Positions 1 to 4,982 of a DNA stretch of 5,989 nt are shown here, in pieces. The stretch covers positions 459-6,447 of the forward strand of contig DFYP01000026.1 in assembly GCA_002382645.1 (NCBI GenBank). Direction: 5' to 3'. Origin of the DNA: Desulfovibrio sp. UBA4079. GTDB taxonomy: Bacteria; Desulfobacterota; Desulfovibrionia; Desulfovibrionales; Desulfovibrionaceae. How positions within the stretch are numbered: the stretch's first letter is position 1; each line of letters starts with the position of its first letter. The notes beneath the pieces were generated by a model, which worked only from the letters and a program-made list of their open reading frames with translations, was not told where the DNA came from and made no database searches. The position numbers were made by a program, and so were the translations under genes.

Positions 1-29
1 CGGTTTTCATTCCAATCCGTTAGCAAGCT

Positions 30-34
30 GGAGG
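30..34 (+). promoter_or_regulatory. Ribosome binding site of ebfC
   Basis: GGAGG lies 4 nt before the ATG at 39. It favours this start over the in-frame ATG at 48, which would leave a 13-nt spacer. Confidence 0.7.
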
Positions 35-38
35 AACG

Positions 39-350
39 ATGAAGGGCATGAACGAGATGCTGCGCCAGGCGCAGATCATGCAGAAGAAACTCACCGCCGT
101 GCAGGAGGGCCTCAAGGCCAAGCAGGTGGAGGCCGCCAGCGGCGGCGGCATGGTCACGGTGACCGCCACCGCGGCCCAGGAGATCCTCTCCGTGCGCATC
201 GACCCCACGGTGGCCGCGTCCGGCGACGTGGAGATGCTCCAGGACCTGGTCCTGGCCGCGGTGAACGAGGCGCTCAAGAAGGCCAAGGAGGTCATGGAGC
301 AGGAGATGGGTCAGGTCACCGGCGGCATGCGCATCCCGGGCATGTTCTAG
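39..350 (+). CDS. ebfC: YbaB/EbfC family nucleoid-associated DNA-binding protein
   Basis: This encodes a 103-residue protein of the YbaB/EbfC family, small homodimeric proteins that bind DNA and associate with the nucleoid. The length is normal for the family. The N-terminal helix (about residues 5-35) has the expected pattern with MLRQAQIMQKKL. It is followed by the glycine-rich turn before the beta strands (SGGGMVTVTATA, about 35-46), the IDP segment, the helix beginning with MLQDLV, and the conserved C-terminal ending GMRIPGMF. The ATG at 39 is preceded by GGAGG at 30-34 with a 4-nt spacer. An in-frame ATG at 48 is possible but poorly spaced. recR follows after 10 nt, the widely conserved ybaB-recR pairing, and often dnaX lies upstream; only 38 nt of upstream sequence is visible here. 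Family assignment is secure. The exact physiological role in this organism is not shown by sequence. Confidence 0.95.
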   Translation: MKGMNEMLRQAQIMQKKLTAVQEGLKAKQVEAASGGGMVTVTATAAQEILSVRIDPTVAASGDVEMLQDLVLAAVNEALKKAKEVMEQEMGQVTGGMRIPGMF

Positions 351-360
351 GGGAGGGCCT

Positions 361-966
361 GTGGACAAGCTGCCCGGTCCCCTCAAGGACGTGGTGGAGC
401 GGCTCACCCGGCTGCCCGGCATCGGGCCCAAGTCGGCCCTGCGCATCGGCCTGCACCTGCTCAAGCTGCCCCAGGACTCGGCCCAGGATTTCGGCCGCAG
501 CATCATCGAGCTGCGGGAGAAATTGTGCCTCTGCGAGGAGTGCGCCAGCCTGGCCGAGACGAGCCCGTGTCCGCTCTGCGCGGACCCGGCGCGGCACCGC
601 GACCAGCTCTGCCTGGTGGCGGACTGGGACTCGCTCCTCTCCATGGAGGAGATGGGATTGTTCAAGGGGCGCTACCTCGTGCTGGGCGGGCTGCTTTCGC
701 CGCTGGACGGGGTGGGGCCGGGGAGCCTGGAGTTCGGCCGGCTGCGCAAGCGGCTGGCCGGGGGCGAGGTCACCGAGGTGATCCTGGCCCTGGGCGCCAC
801 CCTGGAATCGGAGACCACGGCCTCCTATGTCAAGAACATGGTGGAGGCCGATTTCCCGGAGGTGGCCGTGAGCCGCCTGGCCCAGGGCATCCCCATGGGC
901 GCGGAGGTCAAGTACATGGACAGGGAGACCCTGCGGCAGTCTCTCCTGTACCGGCAGAAGGTCTGA
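361..966 (+). CDS. recR: Recombination mediator protein RecR
   Basis: RecR (201 residues, the usual length) acts with RecO, and often RecF, to load RecA onto SSB-coated single-stranded DNA at gaps during recombinational repair. Domains in order: a helix-hairpin-helix with LPGIGPKSALRI at residues 18-29; a zinc finger with C58-x2-C61 and C70-x2-C73, plus an extra C56; a Toprim domain from about residue 83, including VLGGLLSPLDGVGP and a later TLESETTASY segment; and the C-terminal tail RLAQGIPMGAEVKY. The GTG start at 361 is supported by GGAGG at 352-356 with a 4-nt spacer and by family alignment of MDKLPGPLKD. It is very probably co-transcribed with ebfC (10-nt gap). One oddity: the first Toprim acidic residues look displaced. 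Where E. coli RecR has CVVESPAD, this protein has CLVADWDS, putting A87 and S91 at the usual Glu and Asp columns with D88 and D90 adjacent. Confidence 0.97.
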   Translation: MDKLPGPLKDVVERLTRLPGIGPKSALRIGLHLLKLPQDSAQDFGRSIIELREKLCLCEECASLAETSPCPLCADPARHRDQLCLVADWDSLLSMEEMGLFKGRYLVLGGLLSPLDGVGPGSLEFGRLRKRLAGGEVTEVILALGATLESETTASYVKNMVEADFPEVAVSRLAQGIPMGAEVKYMDRETLRQSLLYRQKV

Positions 967-968
967 CG

Positions 969-985
969 GCCGGGGAGGTCCCGGC
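969..985 (+). other. Intercistronic stem-loop between recR and the OFOR gamma gene
   Basis: GCCGGG at 969-974 is exactly complementary to CCCGGC at 980-985, with the 5-nt loop GAGGT. All six pairs are G-C. No T-run follows, so it is not a standard rho-independent terminator. It starts 2 nt after the recR stop codon and could affect RNA stability or processing, or it may be chance in GC-rich DNA. Confidence 0.4.
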
Positions 986-1011
986 GCAAAACCAGGAAAG
1001 CGGGGACGATC

Positions 1012-1557
1012 ATGATCGAGATTCGCATTCACGGCAGGGGCGGACAGGGCGGCGTGACCTCGGCGGAGCTGCTGGCCCGGGCGGCCATCTCCACGGGCAA
1101 GTTCGCCCAGGCCTTCCCGAGCTTCGGGCCCGAGCGCCGCGGCGCTCCGGTGCAGGCCTTCGTGCGCGTGGACGACAAGAAGATCCGCCTGCGTGAGAAG
1201 ATTTACGAACCGGACCTGGTTCTGGTCCTGGACCCCTCGCTGCTGGACATCGTGGACGTGGCCGAAGGCCTCAAGAAGGGCGGCATGGTCGTGGTGAACT
1301 CCGCCGCCCCGGCCAAGGATCTCAAGAAGAAATACAAGTGGCCCAAGGCCGCGGCCGTGGACGCCGCCAAGGTGGCCATGGAGGAGCTGGGCGTGCCCAT
1401 CACCAACACCACCATGCTGGGAGCCCTGCTCAAGGCCTCGGGCATCATGGAGGTTGCGGGCATGAGCGAGGTCATCGCCGAGCGCTTCGGCGGCAAGCTC
1501 GGGCCCAAGAACTTCAAGGCCCTGGAGCGGGCCTTCAAGGAGACCCAGGTCGCCTAG
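1012..1557 (+). CDS. 2-oxoacid:ferredoxin oxidoreductase gamma subunit (PorG/KorG type), orphan
   Basis: This 181-residue protein matches the stand-alone gamma subunit of pyruvate/2-oxoacid:ferredoxin oxidoreductases, which convert 2-oxoacids and CoA to acyl-CoA and CO2 while reducing ferredoxin in the cytoplasm. Visible family marks are the N-terminal HGRGGQGGVTSAELLA at residues 7-22, the segment FPSFGPERRGAPV at 35-47, the LVLVLDPSLL strand and turn near 69-78, and NTTMLGALLK beginning at residue 132. The length is typical (about 180-190). The ATG at 1012 has AGGAAAG at 994-1000, a rather long 11-nt spacer; nearer purines GGGGA (1002-1006) may contribute. No alpha, beta or delta subunit gene adjoins it: recR lies 45 nt upstream and a strong terminator comes directly after it. 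Partners must therefore be encoded elsewhere, or the subunit has been recruited differently. Substrate (pyruvate, 2-oxoglutarate, ketoisovalerate or other) cannot be deduced from gamma alone. Confidence 0.92.
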   Translation: MIEIRIHGRGGQGGVTSAELLARAAISTGKFAQAFPSFGPERRGAPVQAFVRVDDKKIRLREKIYEPDLVLVLDPSLLDIVDVAEGLKKGGMVVVNSAAPAKDLKKKYKWPKAAAVDAAKVAMEELGVPITNTTMLGALLKASGIMEVAGMSEVIAERFGGKLGPKNFKALERAFKETQVA

Positions 1558-1580
1558 CCAAGCGCGCTGATGATTGCTAC

Positions 1581-1609
1581 AAAGGGCCGGTCGTCCGGCC
1601 CTTTTTTTT
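1581..1609 (+). terminator. Rho-independent terminator after the ebfC-recR-gamma cluster
   Basis: GGGCCGG (1584-1590), loop TCGT (1591-1594) and CCGGCCC (1595-1601) form a perfect 7-bp GC stem, followed by eight T residues (1602-1609). Three A residues before the stem (1581-1583) can pair with the first Ts. It sits 24 nt after the gamma-subunit stop and ends 16 nt before the recD2 start codon, so it lies in the leader region of recD2. Confidence 0.93.
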
Positions 1610-1615
1610 CACCCC

Positions 1616-1621
1616 GAGGAG
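1616..1621 (+). promoter_or_regulatory. Ribosome binding site that decides the recD2 start
   Basis: GAGGAG lies 4 nt before the in-frame GTG at 1626. The reading frame stays open upstream to 1338, but that stretch is antisense-free shadow of the gamma gene in another frame and includes the terminator, so the GTG with this site is the credible start. Confidence 0.75.
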
Positions 1622-1625
1622 CCCC

Positions 1626-3821
1626 GTGTCCGTCAGCATCACCGTCGAGATCCACAGCGTGGTCTTCGCCAACGCCGAGAACGGCTACACCGTGGCCCGC
1701 GGCCGCTGCAAGGACGAGCCCGGGATCGTCACCGTGGTCGGCTGCCTGGGCCAGCCCAGCCCGGGCGAGACCCTGGTCCTCACCGGGGACTGGAAGTTCC
1801 ATCCCCGCTTCGGCCGCCAGTTCGAGGTGGCCAGCTTCGAGCAGGGCCGCCCGGCCACGGAGAACGGGGTCATCCGCTTCCTGGCCTCCTCGGCCATCAA
1901 GAACGTGGGTCCCAAGCTGGCCGAGCGCATGGTGGCCCGGTTCGGCCTGGAGGTCCTGGACATCCTGGACGCCGATCCCGACCGGCTCCTGGAGGTCAAG
2001 GGCATCTCCAAGAAGAAGCTCGTGGGCATCGTGGAGTCCTGGGGCCGCCAGCGCGAGATCAAGAACCTCATCGTCTTTCTGCACAGCCACGAGGTCCCGC
2101 CCACCTTCGCCCCGCGCATCTTCCAGCTCTGGGGCGCGCAGTCCGTGGACAAGCTCAAGGAGAACCCCTACGAGCTGGCCTACGAGATCCGCGGCGTGGG
2201 CTTCCGCACGGCCGACAACATGGCGCTCAAGCTGGGCTTCGCCCCGGACGCGCCCGCCCGGCTGGAGGCCGCAGTGGTCTATGCCCTGTTCTCCCAGAGC
2301 GAACGCGCCGGGCATCTGTTCTATCCCAAGGACAAGCTCTTCGAGGAGGTCTCGCGCATGCTCGGGGGCGGGCTTGCGCCCGAGGCCCTGGACGACGCCC
2401 TGGCCGCCCTGGAGGACAAGAAGCGGGTGCGCGTGGAGCCCCTGCCCGAGCTGGAATTGGACGCCGCGGTCTATCTCCAGCACTTCTGGAAGTGGGAGCG
2501 CGAGACGGCCCAGCGGCTGTTCGGCCTGGCCGCCCACCCCACGCCCGTGAGCCGGAGCAAGGTCGAGAAGGCCCTGCCCCAGGTGGAGCGGGAAGTGGGC
2601 ATGGAGCTCACCGCGGAGCAGCGCGAGGCCGTGTTCGGGGCCTGCGTGAACAAGTCCTTCATTATCACCGGCGGGCCCGGCACCGGCAAGACCACCATCA
2701 CCCGGGCCGTGGTCTGGACCCTCAGGGAGCTGGGCCTCAAGGTCAAGCTGGCCGCGCCCACGGGCCGGGCGGCCAAGCGCATGACCGAGGCCACGGGCGT
2801 CCCGGCCCAGACCGTGCACCGCCTGCTCCAGTATCAGCCCGACGGCTCGTTCCACTACTGTGAGGACCAGAAGCTCAAGACCGACGCCCTGGTGCTGGAC
2901 GAGGCCTCCATGCTCGACGCCCAGCTGTTCCTTTCGGTGCTGCGGGCCCTGCCGCTCACGAGCCGCCTGGTGCTGGTGGGCGACGTGAACCAGCTGCCCT
3001 CGGTGGGCCCGGGCAACGTCCTGGCCGACCTTCTGGAGAGCGGGGCCGTGCCCTCGGCCGTGCTCACGCACATCTTCCGCCAGGCCCGGGAAAGCTCCAT
3101 CATCCTGAACGCCCACCGCATCAATGCCGGGCAGTTCCCGAACCTGGACCCCCGGCCCGCGCCCGAGGCGGACTTTTTCTGGGTTTCGCAGGAAGACCCG
3201 GCCCGGGTCCAGGGCATCATCGTGGAGACGGTCTGCCAGCGCATCCCCGAGCGCTACGGCCTGGATCCGTTGCGCGAGGTCCAGGTGCTCACGCCCATGC
3301 ACAAGGGCGAGGTGGGCACCCAGGCCCTCAACGAGGTGCTGCAGGACCGGCTCAATCCCCGCATCGGGCCGGAGATCAAGCGCGGCAACCTGCGCTTCCG
3401 CGTGGGCGACCGCGTGCTCCAGCTGCGCAACAACTACGACAAGGACGTGTTCAACGGCGACCTGGGCTGGATCCTGGACCTGGACCCGGAAGAGGGCGGC
3501 CTGGTGGTGGACTTCGAAGGCAATCCCGTGGCCTATGAGGCCTCCGAGCTGGACGACCTGGCCCTGGCCTACGCCGTGAGCGTGCACAAGTCCCAGGGCA
3601 GCGAGTACCCGGCCGTGGTCCTGCCCGTGGTCACGCAGCACTACATGCTCCTGCAGCGCAACCTGCTCTACACCGCGCTCACCCGGGCCCGGCGGCTGGC
3701 CGTGCTCGTGGGCAGCGAGCGGGCCTTCCACATCGGGCTCAACAACACCACGGCCGGCCGGCGCATGACCTATCTGCGCCACCGGCTGCGCGACGTCTTC
3801 GCCCACGGCCTGCTCTCCTGA
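1626..3821 (+). CDS. recD2: RecD2-type ATP-dependent DNA helicase (SF1B, 5'-3')
   Basis: This encodes 731 residues from a GTG start, within the RecD2 range. RecD2 is a stand-alone superfamily 1B helicase that unwinds DNA 5' to 3' and is linked to repair and genome stability in bacteria, often those lacking RecBC. An N-terminal OB-like region (about 1-85) precedes helix-hairpin-helix motifs at VGPKLAERM (94-102), VKGISKKK (124-131) and RGVGFRTAD (189-197). Helicase motifs: Walker A GGPGTGKT (349-356), Ia APTGRAAKR (377-385), II DEAS (425-428), III GDVNQLPS (452-459), HIFRQ (482-486), the late motif HKSQGSEYP (654-662), and VI YTALTRAR (682-689) with the conserved Arg R687. All look intact, so an active enzyme is expected. 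The long N-terminal region separates it from the RecBCD-bound RecD of E. coli. The gene is monocistronic by context: a terminator lies upstream and a new promoter region downstream. Confidence 0.96.
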   Translation: MSVSITVEIHSVVFANAENGYTVARGRCKDEPGIVTVVGCLGQPSPGETLVLTGDWKFHPRFGRQFEVASFEQGRPATENGVIRFLASSAIKNVGPKLAERMVARFGLEVLDILDADPDRLLEVKGISKKKLVGIVESWGRQREIKNLIVFLHSHEVPPTFAPRIFQLWGAQSVDKLKENPYELAYEIRGVGFRTADNMALKLGFAPDAPARLEAAVVYALFSQSERAGHLFYPKDKLFEEVSRMLGGGLAPEALDDALAALEDKKRVRVEPLPELELDAAVYLQHFWKWERETAQRLFGLAAHPTPVSRSKVEKALPQVEREVGMELTAEQREAVFGACVNKSFIITGGPGTGKTTITRAVVWTLRELGLKVKLAAPTGRAAKRMTEATGVPAQTVHRLLQYQPDGSFHYCEDQKLKTDALVLDEASMLDAQLFLSVLRALPLTSRLVLVGDVNQLPSVGPGNVLADLLESGAVPSAVLTHIFRQARESSIILNAHRINAGQFPNLDPRPAPEADFFWVSQEDPARVQGIIVETVCQRIPERYGLDPLREVQVLTPMHKGEVGTQALNEVLQDRLNPRIGPEIKRGNLRFRVGDRVLQLRNNYDKDVFNGDLGWILDLDPEEGGLVVDFEGNPVAYEASELDDLALAYAVSVHKSQGSEYPAVVLPVVTQHYMLLQRNLLYTALTRARRLAVLVGSERAFHIGLNNTTAGRRMTYLRHRLRDVFAHGLLS

Positions 3822-3829
3822 CCCTGCGC

Positions 3830-3848
3830 GAGGAATTTTTCTTTCCTC
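3830..3848. other. Small dyad upstream of the ferritin promoter
   Basis: GAGGAA (3830-3835) and TTCCTC (3843-3848) form an exact 6-bp inverted repeat around a T-rich 7-nt centre. It ends directly beside the proposed -35 element of the ftn promoter, a position suited to an operator. It does not resemble a classical Fur or PerR box. As a terminator for recD2 it would be weak, because its T-run is in the loop. Confidence 0.3.
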
Positions 3849-3876
3849 TTTCCAAGGTCGAACATTCTGCTACTAT
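3849..3876 (+). promoter_or_regulatory. Candidate sigma70-type promoter for the ferritin operon
   Basis: TTTCCA (3849-3854) as -35 and TACTAT (3871-3876) as -10 are separated by 16 nt; each matches four of six consensus positions. The element lies in the most AT-rich stretch of the window, within the 90-nt gap between recD2 and ftn. It would give a leader of roughly 28 nt before the ATG at 3912. This is a sequence-only prediction. Confidence 0.5.
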
Positions 3877-3898
3877 GAAGCCGTCGGAACCTGACAGG

Positions 3899-3904
3899 AA
3901 GGAG
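3899..3904 (+). promoter_or_regulatory. Strong ribosome binding site of ftn
   Basis: AAGGAG, within a longer purine tract, lies 7 nt before the ATG at 3912. It is the best-matching and best-spaced Shine-Dalgarno site in the window, which suggests high translation of ferritin. Confidence 0.8.
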
Positions 3905-3911
3905 AAACGCC

Positions 3912-4418
3912 ATGCTCAGCAAGAAGATGGAAAAAGCGATCAATGACCAGATCACCTGGGAGTTCTACTCCGCCTATATCTACCTCGCCATGGCCGGCTG
4001 GTTCCAGGAGCAGGGCCTGCCCGGGTTCGGGAACTGGATGGAGGTCCAGTACCAGGAGGAGGTCTTCCATGCGACCAAGATGTTCCACTACGTGCTGGAA
4101 GCCGGCGGCAGCGTGGACCTCGGGGCCATCGCCAAGCCCAAGGTCCGCTGGAAAAAGCCCGTGGACGCCTTCCAGGAGGCCTTGGCCCACGAGCAGGGCG
4201 TGACCGCCCGGATCAACGCCCTGGTGGACCTGGCCCAGAAGGAAAAGGACCACGCCACCAACAACTTCTACCAGTGGTTCGTCAGCGAGCAGGTGGAGGA
4301 AGAGGCCAACGTCACGGACATCCTCGGCAAGCTCAAGCTGGTGGGTGACGGCGGCGCGCTGTTCATGCTGGACAAGGACCTGGCCGCGCGGGTCTTCACG
4401 CCTCCGGCCGGGGCTTAG
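3912..4418 (+). CDS. ftn: Non-heme ferritin (FtnA type), iron storage
   Basis: This 168-residue protein is a bacterial non-heme ferritin, which forms a 24-subunit shell that oxidises Fe(II) and stores it as a ferric mineral in the cytoplasm. Counting from the ATG, the ferroxidase ligands fall at the same numbers as in E. coli FtnA: E17, E50, H53, E94, Q127 and E130, with Y24 nearby and the third-site glutamates E49, E126 and E129. The four-helix pattern is visible (about 5-34, 42-66, 85-112 and 116-143), with the extended link between helices B and C near DLGAIAKPKVRW (69-80) and a short fifth-helix tail. It lacks the heme-binding Met at residue 52 of bacterioferritin (F52 here). The gene has its own promoter region and a strong ribosome binding site, and leads the cluster with the ferritin-like gene 29 nt downstream. 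It is predicted to be fully active. Confidence 0.97.
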   Translation: MLSKKMEKAINDQITWEFYSAYIYLAMAGWFQEQGLPGFGNWMEVQYQEEVFHATKMFHYVLEAGGSVDLGAIAKPKVRWKKPVDAFQEALAHEQGVTARINALVDLAQKEKDHATNNFYQWFVSEQVEEEANVTDILGKLKLVGDGGALFMLDKDLAARVFTPPAGA

Positions 4419-4435
4419 GGACGCCAGGGGCGTCC
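4419..4435 (+). other. Intercistronic hairpin directly after ftn
   Basis: GGACGCC (4419-4425) pairs perfectly with GGCGTCC (4429-4435) around the 3-nt loop AGG, beginning at the first base after the ftn stop. No T-run follows. It ends 1 nt before GGGAGAG, the likely Shine-Dalgarno region (4437-4443) of the next gene. It may protect the ftn mRNA 3' end, mark a processing site, or reduce translation of the downstream gene. Confidence 0.55.
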
Positions 4436-4447
4436 AGGGAGAGAGCC

Positions 4448-4969
4448 ATGAGCGACCGTTCCCGACACATGCTCTGCAAGGCCCTGGAACTCACCGAAAA
4501 GAGTCTGGAGTTCTACGAGGGCAACCTCGACGCCTGCCCCGACGGCCTGGGCCGCGAGATCTTCGAGGTCATCCGGGACGCCGAAAAGGACCACCAGGAC
4601 CGCATCCGGGATATCCACGACGCCCTGGCCGGGGGTGCGTCCTGGGATGCGGCCTGCTCCCTGGACGAGGAGTCCGAGGAGGACATGCTGGCCTTCTTCC
4701 GGACCACGGCCGCGAGCTACAAAAAGGACGACTCCTGCTCCACCGAGGTGGGCGCCCTGAACCTGGCCCTGGACCTCAAGCTGGCCCTGGTGACCTTCTA
4801 CGAGGAGTGGCTGGAGGAGGCCGAGGACGAGACCGAGCGCGAATTCCTGGACCGCATGGTTCAGGAGCAGCGCGGTCACTACCTCATGCTGAGCGATCTC
4901 CAGTACTACTACGAGGACCCCGAGGGCTGGGCCCTGGATCAGGGCGGCGCGTCCCTGGACGGCGTCTGA
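4448..4969 (+). CDS. Ferritin-like/rubrerythrin-domain protein with partly degenerate diiron ligands
   Basis: This 173-residue, very acidic protein is an alpha-helical member of the ferritin-like superfamily, nearest in pattern to the rubrerythrin domain. Two similar helix pairs are visible: LTEKSLEFYEGNL (15-27) with a second helix carrying E46-K-D-H49, and LALVTFYEEWLEEAE (112-126) with a fourth helix carrying E140-Q-R-G-H144. In typical members each pair supplies a Glu before the FY and an ExxH motif. Here the first ExxH is intact (E46, H49), but the second reads QxxH (Q141, H144), and the position expected for the helix-3 Glu is K111, with D109 near. T16/E17 occupy the helix-1 site. There is no rubredoxin CxxC domain, so it is not a full rubrerythrin; C10, C30, C70 and C97 are isolated. 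The aromatic tail around DLQYYYEDPEGW (150-161) is a feature often seen in this group. Function is unknown; diiron chemistry is doubtful. It lies between ftn and the OFOR alpha gene, 29 and 13 nt away. Confidence 0.8.
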   Translation: MSDRSRHMLCKALELTEKSLEFYEGNLDACPDGLGREIFEVIRDAEKDHQDRIRDIHDALAGGASWDAACSLDEESEEDMLAFFRTTAASYKKDDSCSTEVGALNLALDLKLALVTFYEEWLEEAEDETEREFLDRMVQEQRGHYLMLSDLQYYYEDPEGWALDQGGASLDGV

Positions 4970-4972
4970 GCC

Positions 4973-4977
4973 GGGAG
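4973..4977 (+). promoter_or_regulatory. Ribosome binding site of the OFOR alpha gene
   Basis: GGGAG lies 5 nt before the ATG at 4983, inside the 13-nt gap after the preceding stop codon. The close spacing supports co-transcription and possibly translational coupling. Confidence 0.65.
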
Positions 4978-4982
4978 CGCCC

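Noticed and set aside
1..29. Possible 3' end of an upstream dnaX gene (frame ending with TAG at 21-23)
   Set aside because: Only about six codons are available and they are AT-richer than neighbouring genes. Nothing identifies dnaX, although it is a common neighbour of ebfC.
316..1032. A minus-strand frame of 238 codons opposite recR
   Set aside because: No recognisable domain, and it fully overlaps a confidently identified recR.
1338..1625. An N-terminal extension of RecD2 upstream of the GTG at 1626
   Set aside because: The extra residues are an out-of-frame reading of the gamma gene and the terminator, with low-complexity content. The GTG at 1626 has a ribosome binding site and matches the family start.
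1554..3806. A 750-codon open frame on the minus strand opposite recD2
   Set aside because: It mirrors recD2 almost end to end, its translation is low-complexity (rich in His, Gly, Gln, Leu, Val) with no recognisable domain, and long antisense frames are expected when codon third positions are mostly G or C.
3859..3868. GAACATTC-like sequence as a LexA/SOS box
   Set aside because: Only one half-site resembles GAAC and the partner half is missing, so it does not qualify as a known SOS operator.
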